The position numbers were made by a program, and so were the translations under genes. A stretch of 64,000 bases of DNA from Agromyces sp. 3263 (lineage in GTDB: Bacteria; Actinomycetota; Actinomycetes; Actinomycetales; Microbacteriaceae), in NCBI RefSeq assembly GCF_031456545.1, contig NZ_JAVDUV010000002.1, positions 868,001 to 932,000 on the forward strand, read 5' to 3'. Positions 57,649 through 64,000 of this stretch are shown here, one piece after another. Position 1 is the stretch's first letter. Each line of letters opens with the position of its first letter. The notes beneath the pieces are model-generated. The model had not been told where the DNA came from and did no database searches. It saw nothing but the letters and a program-made list of their open reading frames with translations.

Positions 57649-58392
57649 ATGGTCCACACCTCCCTGATTCCCTGGCTCGACCCCGAGACGATCATCTCCG
57701 CGGCCGGCCCGTGGGCCCTCGTCGTGGTGTGCGCCATCGTGTTCGCCGAGACGGGCTTGCTCGTCGGCTTCCTGCTCCCCGGCGACACGCTCCTCGTCAT
57801 CTCGGGCCTGCTCACGAACACGTCGCTGGTGTTCGGCGTCGACATCTGGTGGGTGTGCCTCGCGATCGGCTTCGCGGCGTTCCTGGGCGGTGAGGTCGGC
57901 TACCTGATCGGCCACAAGTTCGGGCCGAGCGTCTTCGAACGCAAGGAGTCGGGGCTCTTCAGCGTGAAGAACGTCGAGCGCACCAACGCGTTCTTCGAGC
58001 GCTTCGGCGCCCTGGCGATCATCCTGGCGCGCTTCGTGCCGATCGTGCGCACGTTCGCGCCCGTCGCCGCCGGCGTCGGCCACATGAACTACCGCAAGTA
58101 CACGCTCTACAACCTCATCGGCGCGTTCATCTGGGGCGTCGGGCTCACCTACTTCGGCTACCTCATCGGCTACATCCCGCCGGTGGCCGAGTTCGTGCAG
58201 GAGTACATCGACGTCATCCTCCTCGGCGCCGTGGTGATCACCCTCATCCCCACGCTGTGGCACTACTTCCAGTCGATGCGCAAGGCGAAGAAGGCGGCGG
58301 CGGCCGGCGAAGACGTGGTCACCGACCACGACGAGGCGCAGCACCTCGTGCTCGACCCCGAGGTCTTCGAGCGCGGCCCCGAGGAGCGCTAG
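57649..58392 (+). CDS. DedA-family membrane protein
   Basis: A 247-residue SNARE-associated/DedA protein: 'VFAETGLLVGFLLPGDTLLVISGLL', 'FLGGEVGYLIGHKFG', 'FGALAIILARFVPIVRTFAPVAAGVGHMNYRKY' and 'WGVGLTYFGYLIG'. Relatives (UptA/PopT) recycle undecaprenyl phosphate or flip lipids. The tail after 'KAKKAAAAGED' is charged and cytoplasmic. tagact at 57580-57585 is a candidate -10. Confidence 0.92.
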   Translation: MVHTSLIPWLDPETIISAAGPWALVVVCAIVFAETGLLVGFLLPGDTLLVISGLLTNTSLVFGVDIWWVCLAIGFAAFLGGEVGYLIGHKFGPSVFERKESGLFSVKNVERTNAFFERFGALAIILARFVPIVRTFAPVAAGVGHMNYRKYTLYNLIGAFIWGVGLTYFGYLIGYIPPVAEFVQEYIDVILLGAVVITLIPTLWHYFQSMRKAKKAAAAGEDVVTDHDEAQHLVLDPEVFERGPEER

Positions 58393-58433
58393 CCCCTCCA
58401 CGAGGTCGGCGCGTCGGGGCTACACTCGGCGGC

Positions 58434-59114
58434 ATGAGCTTCCTCTACGAGGAGAAAGCCTCATCCTCCCGCTTCGTCGACGTGGTCTGGCGCACCGTCG
58501 ACACGAGCGACGGCACCTACCTCGCTGCCGCCGACGCGTGCTGGGACCTCATCTTCACGCGCCACGCGACGGGCTCGCGGGTCCTCATCAGCGGTCCATC
58601 GTCCCGGCCGACCGTGGTGCCCTACCGCGCCGGCAACCGAAACGTGGGCGTGCGCTTCACGCGCGGCACGTACTTCACCCACGTGAAGCCGCACTCGATG
58701 TGCGATCGCACCGTGCCGCTCAGCGTGCCCGACCCCGGCCACTTCGAACTCGCGGGACGCACCTGGCCCATTCCCGACTACGCCTCGGTCGACCACCTCC
58801 TCGACGCCTTCGACCGGCGGGGCCTGCTCGCGCACGACGCCGTCATCGAGGCGGCCCTGCACGAGCGCGCCCCGGCGTCGGTGTCCCCGCGTACCGTCGA
58901 ACGGCACTTCTCGCGCATCACCGGTTGCAGCCGGCGACAGGTGCGCCAGATCGACCGGGCTCGCGAGGCGGCCGCCCGGCTGCGCACGGGCGAGGCGATC
59001 GCGGATGTCGCGTACGAACTCGGCTACGCCGACCAGTCGCACCTGACCCGCGACGTCAAGCGCCTGACCGGATACACGCCGGCGCAATCGCAGCACCGCG
59101 ACGAGCCGGTGTGA
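58434..59114 (+). CDS. AraC-family transcriptional regulator
   Basis: A 226-residue regulator with an N-terminal effector domain ('DTSDGTYLAAADACWDLIFTRH') and a C-terminal double helix-turn-helix ('SPRTVERHFSRITGCSRRQVRQIDRAREAAARLRTGEAIADVAYELGYADQSHLTRDVKRLTGYTPAQ'). tacact lies 7 bp before the ATG, so the message is probably leaderless. The neighbouring epoxide hydrolase, 107 bp downstream on the same strand, is a possible target. Confidence 0.88.
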   Translation: MSFLYEEKASSSRFVDVVWRTVDTSDGTYLAAADACWDLIFTRHATGSRVLISGPSSRPTVVPYRAGNRNVGVRFTRGTYFTHVKPHSMCDRTVPLSVPDPGHFELAGRTWPIPDYASVDHLLDAFDRRGLLAHDAVIEAALHERAPASVSPRTVERHFSRITGCSRRQVRQIDRAREAAARLRTGEAIADVAYELGYADQSHLTRDVKRLTGYTPAQSQHRDEPV

Positions 59115-59220
59115 GCCGCGCCGCGAATCGGTGTCGTTCCGGTTCAAGACGGCGGCCGTGGCATCCGCTTCACTCGTCCCGTCGCGCCCCCTGCGCGACA
59201 GCATGAGGGAGGGAATCGCC

Positions 59221-60372
59221 ATGGAAGTCACGCCGTACACGATCGCGATCTCGGACGCCGAGCTCGCCGACCTGCACTCGCGCCTGGAGCGGACCCGCTG
59301 GCCCGCAGCCCTCACCGAGGGCTGGGAACGCGGAACGCCCGTGCCGTACGCCCGCCGGCTCGCCGACCACTGGCGGACCGGCTACGACTGGCGGGACGCA
59401 GAGGCCCGCCTGAACCGCCTTCCCCAGTTCGTCGTCGAGGTCGACGGTCAGCCCATCCACGGCCTCCACGTGCGATCAGCGGATGACGCGGCCGTGCCAC
59501 TGCTCCTCGTGCACGGCTACCCGTCGTCGTTCGTCGAGTTCGCCCGCATCGCGCCGGTGCTCGCCGAGCGACCGGACGTGACGGGGGGCGTCGGACCCGC
59601 GCCGGCGTTCCACGTCGTCGCGCCGTCGATCCCGGGCTTCGGGTTCTCCACGCCGCTCACCGGCCACGGCTGGGACATCGCCCGCACGGCGCGCGCGTTC
59701 GACGAGCTCATGCTGGCGCTCGGCTACGACCGGTACGCCGTGTTCGGCGAGGACGTCGGCGCCGGCATCGCCGAGCAGCTGTGCCTCGACGCCGGCGAGC
59801 ACGTGCTCGGGCTGATCGCGGCGACCGATCCCGGCGCGATCGCGACCCAGTACACGCCGCCCACCGATCACCTCACCGCCGCGGAGCGCGAGCACCACGA
59901 GCGCCTGAAGGACGCGCGCTCCGAGGACTTCGGCTACCTGGCCCTGCAGACCACCCGGCCGCTCAGCGTCGCGTACGGGCTTACCGACTCGCCCATCGCC
60001 CAGGCGACGTGGATCGCGGAGAAGTTCCAGGAGTGGACCGACCCCGCACGCGACCTGCCCGAGGACGCCGTCGACCTCGACGACCTGCTCACGCTGATCA
60101 GCGTGGCCTGGTTCGGCCGGGGCGGCGACGGGGCCGCGAACCTGCTGTACGAGACCGCGCACGCACAGGTCGCGTGGGGGCGCAGCCACGACCGCCCGCA
60201 GGGCATCGCCGCGTTCGGCGACGAGCCGCTCATGCGGCGCATCCTCGACCCCGACGGGCATCTCGCGTTCTGGAACGAGCACCGGCACGGCGGGCACTTC
60301 CCGGCGATGGAGGCGCCCGATGACCTCGTCGGTGACATCCGGAGCTACTTCGCGCGGCTGGTCACGGTGTGA
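59221..60372 (+). CDS. Epoxide hydrolase (EHN-type alpha/beta hydrolase)
   Basis: A 383-residue enzyme with the N-terminal epoxide-hydrolase lid ('ISDAELADLHSRLERTRWP', 'GTPVPYARRLADHWRTGYDWRDAEARLNRLPQF') and an alpha/beta-hydrolase core: 'LLVHGYPSSFVEF', nucleophile region 'VFGEDVGAGIAEQL' (Asp as nucleophile; the usual 'GGDWG' is altered) and the His in 'RHGGHFPAMEAP'. The start at 59221 follows 'gggaggga'; 30 codons of open frame upstream lack support. Confidence 0.87.
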   Translation: MEVTPYTIAISDAELADLHSRLERTRWPAALTEGWERGTPVPYARRLADHWRTGYDWRDAEARLNRLPQFVVEVDGQPIHGLHVRSADDAAVPLLLVHGYPSSFVEFARIAPVLAERPDVTGGVGPAPAFHVVAPSIPGFGFSTPLTGHGWDIARTARAFDELMLALGYDRYAVFGEDVGAGIAEQLCLDAGEHVLGLIAATDPGAIATQYTPPTDHLTAAEREHHERLKDARSEDFGYLALQTTRPLSVAYGLTDSPIAQATWIAEKFQEWTDPARDLPEDAVDLDDLLTLISVAWFGRGGDGAANLLYETAHAQVAWGRSHDRPQGIAAFGDEPLMRRILDPDGHLAFWNEHRHGGHFPAMEAPDDLVGDIRSYFARLVTV

Positions 60373-60387
60373 GGAGGGCCCCGAAGG

Positions 60388-61320
60388 TCACGGATGCCGC
60401 GTCGGCTCCTGCTCGGCGCGACCGGCGGGCTCGAGCTGGAACGTCGAGTGGGCCACGTCGAAGTGCTCCGAGAGGCATCCGCCGAGCTCGTCGAGCAGCG
60501 CACCCGCGCAACCCGACTCGAACACGTCGGCATCGACCTCGACATGGGCGCTGAACACCGGCGACCCCGAGGTGATCTGCCAGACGTGCACGTCGTGCAC
60601 GGCCACCACACCCGGCGTGCCGAGCAGGTGCTCGCGGATCTCGGCGACGTCGGTGTCGGCGGGGGCCGACTCGAAGAGCACGTGCATGACGTCGCGCAGC
60701 AGCATGAGCGCGCGCGGCACGATGAGCACGGCGATCGCCATCGACGCGATCGGGTCGGCAGCGTCGAATCCGGTCGTGACGATGACGACGGCCGCGATGA
60801 TCACCAGCCCCGAGCCGATGAGGTCGCCGAGCACCTCGAGGTAGGCGCCGCGCACGTTGATCGAGTCCTTCGCCCCCGCCCGCAGCACGAGCATGGCGGC
60901 GAGGTTCGCGAGCAGCCCGAGCACGGCGACGACGAGCATCACCCCGCCGCGCACCTCGTGCGCCTCCCCCTCGGCGCCCGACACGAGCCGCCCGACCGCC
61001 GAGACCAGCACGGTCACGGCCACGACGATGAGGATGACGCCGTTCACGAGGGCGCCGAGCACCTCGGCCCGACGGTATCCGTAGGTCTGCCGGTCGGTCG
61101 CGGGGCGCGCGGCGACCATCGCCGCCACGAGCGCGACCACGAGGCCGATGAGGTCGCTCGCCATGTGGCCCGCGTCGGCGAGCAGCGAGAGCGAGCCGCT
61201 GAGCACGCCGCCCACCACCTGCACGACGAGGAACGCGCCGATGATCGCGATCGCCACCAGCAGCCTGGTGCGGTTCGCGGTCGCCCCGTGGGCGTGCGCG
61301 TGCTCGTGGGAGTGTGCCAT
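60388..61320 (-). CDS. Cation diffusion facilitator (CzcD/ZitB-like Zn exporter)
   Basis: A 310-residue CDF transporter. The His-rich start 'AHSHEHAHAHG' binds metal; six membrane helices follow with the transport-site pairs 'LLADAGHMASDLIGL' (HxxxD) and 'LEVLGDLIGSGLVI' (D in place of the first His: 'YLEVLGDLIGS'), and a cytoplasmic C-terminal domain 'VHDVHVWQITSGSPVFSAHVEVD'. It exports Zn(II)/Cd(II)/Co(II) in exchange for protons. An in-frame GTG directly precedes the ATG; the difference is one residue. Confidence 0.93.
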   Translation of the reverse strand: MAHSHEHAHAHGATANRTRLLVAIAIIGAFLVVQVVGGVLSGSLSLLADAGHMASDLIGLVVALVAAMVAARPATDRQTYGYRRAEVLGALVNGVILIVVAVTVLVSAVGRLVSGAEGEAHEVRGGVMLVVAVLGLLANLAAMLVLRAGAKDSINVRGAYLEVLGDLIGSGLVIIAAVVIVTTGFDAADPIASMAIAVLIVPRALMLLRDVMHVLFESAPADTDVAEIREHLLGTPGVVAVHDVHVWQITSGSPVFSAHVEVDADVFESGCAGALLDELGGCLSEHFDVAHSTFQLEPAGRAEQEPTRHP

Positions 61321-61395
61321 CACCTCAAGGGTAGGCGCGGATGCCGCGTGCGGCCCCTGATGGGAATGAGTCCCCTTCTCAGCCGAGCCCCGTTC

Positions 61396-62331
61396 TCACC
61401 CGAGGCCGGTGCGGAAGCCGTCCCGCCAGCTCGGGTAGCGCAGCTCCCAGCCGAGCTCGCGCTTCGCCTTCGCGTTCGACGAGCCGCGGATCTCGGTCAT
61501 CATCGAGACGCCATGCTCGCCGATGAGCGCGCGAGCCACGAGCGCGGGCACGTGCATCGGCGGCTTGGCGCCGCTGATCCGGGCGAGCTCCGGCAACCAC
61601 TCCGAGACCGGCGCCGGGTCATCGTCGACGACGTTGTAGACGCCGGGGGCGCCTCGCGTGACGGCCAGGGCGGTGGCGGATGCGGCGTCGTCGACGTGCA
61701 CGAACGACCAGACACCGGTGCCGCCGCCGACGAGCGGCAGCTTGCGCGCCCGGACCATCGCCAGCATCGCGCCGCCCCGGCCGATGGCATTGCCCGGGCC
61801 GTACAGGTTGCCGTAGCGGAGCACGAGCCCCGCGGCATCCGTGGTCACCTGCTCGACGTGCCGGATCGCGGCGATCGACTGCCGTGACGCGGCGGTCGGC
61901 GCCGGGTCGAGCGGGTCCTCCTCGGTCTTGACCGGGCCGCCGGTCCGCTCGTTGGGCCAGCCGGTGTAGCTCTGCGCGATGAACCGCCCCACCGCTGCCT
62001 CGCGAGCGGCGGCGAGCAGGTGGTCGGTGCCGCGGGTGCGCAGCGCGTTGGTCGCGGCGAACTCCTCGTCGAAGTGCTTGACGTCGCCCTCCATGGCGCT
62101 GAGCCCGGTGAGCTCGTGCACGATCACGTCGGGCCGTGCGTCGAGCACGGCGGTGCGCACGGATGCCGCGTCGAGGCCGTCCATGACGACCCCCGTCGCC
62201 CCGGCCGCCTCGATCGCGCCGAGGCGTTCCGGCTTCCGCGAGGTGCCGACGACCTCGTGGCCCGCAGCCACGAGCAGCGGCACCAACCTGGATCCCACGG
62301 CGCCCGAGGCGCCGGCGATGAAGACTCGCAT
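61396..62331 (-). CDS. NAD-dependent epimerase/dehydratase family protein
   Basis: A 311-residue extended SDR: 'VFIAGASGAVGSRLVPLLVAAGHEVVG' (GxxGxxG), 'SYTGWP' region in place of the usual YxxxK, 'LRYGNLYGPGNAI' and 'FVHVDDAASATALAV'. The canonical Tyr/Lys pair is not obvious, suggesting a reductase-like or binding role. The start at 62331 follows 'aggaagga'. It is divergent from an ECF41-type sigma gene; such epimerases are among the COE genes usually linked to ECF41 sigma factors. Confidence 0.88.
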   Translation of the reverse strand: MRVFIAGASGAVGSRLVPLLVAAGHEVVGTSRKPERLGAIEAAGATGVVMDGLDAASVRTAVLDARPDVIVHELTGLSAMEGDVKHFDEEFAATNALRTRGTDHLLAAAREAAVGRFIAQSYTGWPNERTGGPVKTEEDPLDPAPTAASRQSIAAIRHVEQVTTDAAGLVLRYGNLYGPGNAIGRGGAMLAMVRARKLPLVGGGTGVWSFVHVDDAASATALAVTRGAPGVYNVVDDDPAPVSEWLPELARISGAKPPMHVPALVARALIGEHGVSMMTEIRGSSNAKAKRELGWELRYPSWRDGFRTGLG

Positions 62332-62359
62332 GTGTCGATTCCTTCCTGTCACCCCCTCC

Positions 62360-62386
62360 GACGGATCGGGCACCCGGTCTGTGACG
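62360..62386 (-). promoter_or_regulatory. ECF41-type promoter driving the epimerase gene
   Basis: On the minus strand CGTCACA (62380-62386), a 16-bp spacer, and CGTC (62360-62363) match the ECF41 promoter consensus TGTCACA-N16-CGTC with one change. The predicted transcript would start about 20 bp before the epimerase ATG. Confidence 0.6.
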
Positions 62387-62441
62387 GGCGGCGGCAGATC
62401 TGCTCGGAACCTCTCCGATCGGCATGTGCCAAGCTCGGACC

Positions 62442-63353
62442 ATGCCCACCTCCACCGCGGAGCTCGGCGAGCTCCGGCCGCTCATGTTCTCGATCGCGTA
62501 TCGCATGCTCGGCAGCGTGTCGGACGCCGAGGACGTCGTGCAGGAGGCATCCCTGCGCCTGCACGAGCGTTCGCGTTCGGGTGAGCCGATCGAGCGCCCC
62601 GAGGCGTTCGCGTCGACCGTCGCGACGCGGCTCGCGATCGACGCGCTGCGTTCCGCGCGCCGCCGTCACGAGGTGTACCTGGGAACCTGGCTGCCCGAGC
62701 CCCTGCCCGACGACGACCAGGATCCGGCGCACCGCGTCGAACGCGACGAGACCCTCTCGTTCGCATTCCTCGCGGTGCTCGAGCGGCTCGGACCTGTCGA
62801 GCGGGCCGTGTTCCTGCTCCGCGAGGTCTTCGTGATGGACTACGCCGAGATCGCCGCGATCGTCGAACGCGACGAAGCGGCCTGCCGCCAGATCCTGCAC
62901 CGAGCCCGGGCGCGCATCGCCGACGGCCGGCCGCGCTCGAAGACCGATGCCGCCCGCGACGCCGCCCTCCTCGACACGTTCTTCGCGGCGCTCGACGTGG
63001 GCGACGTCGACGCGCTCGCGAGCGTGCTCGCCGACGACGTGGCGTTCTACGCCGATGGCGGCGGCAAGGCGCCGGCGGTGCGGCATCCGCTGCACGGCAA
63101 CGTCACCGTGGCACGATTCCTGGCGGGCCTCGTGCGTCGCGGCGTGGGACTCCAGGTGCGCATGGAGCGCACCTGGATGAACGGCGACGCCGCACTGCGG
63201 GTGAGCAGCGCCGACGGCGCAACGCTGAGTCTGCTCATGGTGCACGTCGACGACGGCCGCATCTCGGTGATCGGCAACCAGCTCAACCCCGACAAGCTCC
63301 GCCACCTCGGACCGGTCGGCGACCTGAACGCCCTCGTCTCGGGGGATCACTGA
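62442..63353 (+). CDS. ECF41/SigJ-type sigma factor with SnoaL-like C-terminal domain
   Basis: A 303-residue sigma factor. Region 2: 'RPLMFSIAYRMLGSVSDAEDVVQEASLRLHER'; region 4: 'LGPVERAVFLLREVFVMDYAEIAAIVERDEAACRQILHRARARI'. The C-terminal ~125 residues are a SnoaL/NTF2-like domain ('DTFFAALDVGDVDALASVLADDVAFYADGGGKAPAVRHPLHG', 'NQLNPDKLRHLG'), the fused regulatory domain that replaces an anti-sigma factor in ECF41. Start 62442 is chosen over a 62424 Met; neither has a ribosome site. Confidence 0.92.
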   Translation: MPTSTAELGELRPLMFSIAYRMLGSVSDAEDVVQEASLRLHERSRSGEPIERPEAFASTVATRLAIDALRSARRRHEVYLGTWLPEPLPDDDQDPAHRVERDETLSFAFLAVLERLGPVERAVFLLREVFVMDYAEIAAIVERDEAACRQILHRARARIADGRPRSKTDAARDAALLDTFFAALDVGDVDALASVLADDVAFYADGGGKAPAVRHPLHGNVTVARFLAGLVRRGVGLQVRMERTWMNGDAALRVSSADGATLSLLMVHVDDGRISVIGNQLNPDKLRHLGPVGDLNALVSGDH

Positions 63354-63429
63354 GGCGGCGTCATCCCTCACCGGAGCAGCGGCTCTGGACGCGCTACCTT
63401 GGGGACACCGCAACAGAGAGGAGAGCCCG

Positions 63430-64000
63430 ATGGGCAAGGTGGTCATGTACAGCTCGGTGTCGATCGACGGCTTCATCGCCGACGAGCACGACCAGCCGGG
63501 GCCCCTGTTCGACTGGTTGGTCAGCGGTGACGTGCCCTTGGACGAGGGCGGCGTGCTGAAGGTGTCGCAGGCGTCCTACCACTACACCCGGTCGTACTGG
63601 GACCAGATCGGGGTGACGGTCGCCGGCCGCCACGTCTTCGACCTGACGGACGGCTGGGACGGGACGCCTCCGAGCGGGATCGATCACGTGGTCGTCGTGA
63701 CCCACCGGCCTCCGCCCGAGGGTTGGGACCCCGAGGCGCCGTTCCACTTCGTCGACGGCGTCGAAGCGGCCGTGGCCAGGGCGAAGGAGCTTGCGGGTGA
63801 CCGCATGGTCGAGGTCGCCGCCGGCGAGCTCGGCGGCCAGGCTTTTGCCGCGGGCCTGGTCGACGAGGTGCGCATGGACGTCGTGCCCGTCGTGTTCGGG
63901 TCGGGCAAGCGTTACTTCGGGTCGGTCGACGCACAGCACCTCCTGGAGGATCCAGACGCCGTGATCCAGGGCGAGCGGGTGCTTCACCTGCGATTCCAGG
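63430..64000 (+). CDS. RibD C-terminal/dihydrofolate reductase-like protein (3' truncated by window end)
   Basis: The frame is open to the last base, giving 190 residues without a stop. It has 'VVMYSSVSIDGFIADEHDQPG', 'VTVAGRHVFDLTDGWDG', 'FHFVDGVEAAVARAKELAGD' and 'RMDVVPVVFGSGKRYFG', the RibD-C/DHFR-like family pattern also seen at 54534-55142. The ATG at 63430 follows 'agagaggaga'. Only a few residues should be missing. Confidence 0.85.
   Translation, partial: MGKVVMYSSVSIDGFIADEHDQPGPLFDWLVSGDVPLDEGGVLKVSQASYHYTRSYWDQIGVTVAGRHVFDLTDGWDGTPPSGIDHVVVVTHRPPPEGWDPEAPFHFVDGVEAAVARAKELAGDRMVEVAAGELGGQAFAAGLVDEVRMDVVPVVFGSGKRYFGSVDAQHLLEDPDAVIQGERVLHLRFQ

Noticed and set aside
61396..61600. Short open frames on the plus strand after the CDF gene
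   Set aside because: Lie opposite the epimerase gene and are Arg/Ser-rich shadows.

Overview
The window is high-GC DNA from an actinobacterium. Stacked same-strand genes with ATGA, GTGA and TGATG junctions, frequent GTG starts, and dense use of the words GGATGCC/GGCATCC suggest a soil or plant-associated Microbacteriaceae (Agromyces- or Microbacterium-like). That placement is inferred from style and gene content, not from a marker gene. No rRNA, tRNA, CRISPR array, transposase or integrase was seen.

Region 1 (1-18.8 kb) is a plant-glycoside catabolism locus. It has the end of a GH106-like hydrolase, an orphan sugar-binding lipoprotein, a GH3 enzyme and a seven-gene minus-strand operon: MFS exporter, GMC-type FAD sugar oxidase, two DUF6379/TIM-barrel fusion proteins, an NTF2-like protein, an HSL-type esterase and a GH43 enzyme. 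Next come a Gfo/Idh/MocA dehydrogenase with a coupled unknown gene, a ROK repressor, and a separate DUF6379 + TIM-barrel pair. This looks like a C-glycoside pathway (oxidise sugar C3, then cleave the C-C bond) with three deglycosidase modules and two kinds of oxidising enzyme. The ROK gene is flanked by copies of a TTGTGTCAGAA-like site.

Region 2 (18.8-30 kb) is an accessory island of lower GC with few GGATGCC words. It holds a wax-ester-synthase remnant, RidA, a P-loop kinase, a membrane protein/ECF sigma/membrane protein operon, an AAA ATPase behind a perfect 24-bp palindrome, small unknown and membrane proteins (one clearly frameshifted), and a coupled pair: an Mrr-family-like coiled-coil protein without a nuclease domain plus a DUF4041-like/GIY-YIG nuclease. 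That pair is the best candidate here for an undescribed (defence-like) system.

Region 3 (30-47 kb) is aromatic catabolism. A LysR gene precedes a set for meta-cleavage of an unidentified aromatic (two FAH proteins, ACMSD-like amidohydrolase, FAD hydroxylase, cyclase-family hydrolase, SDR and a divergent PheB-type extradiol dioxygenase). Next is a complete 4-hydroxybenzoate/protocatechuate operon, pobA-pcaHGB-pcaDC-pcaIJF, behind an IclR regulator and a perfect 17-bp palindrome.

Region 4 (47-64 kb) is mixed: PLD-like protein, zwf, GH15 enzyme, an alanine dehydrogenase/carboxyethylornithine synthase-like enzyme, a luciferase-like oxidoreductase, two RibD-C/DHFR-like proteins (one cut by the window end), a TetR/SGNH-hydrolase pair, DedA, AraC, epoxide hydrolase, a zinc-type CDF exporter, and an NAD-dependent epimerase divergent from an ECF41/SigJ-type sigma factor whose probable target promoter lies between them.
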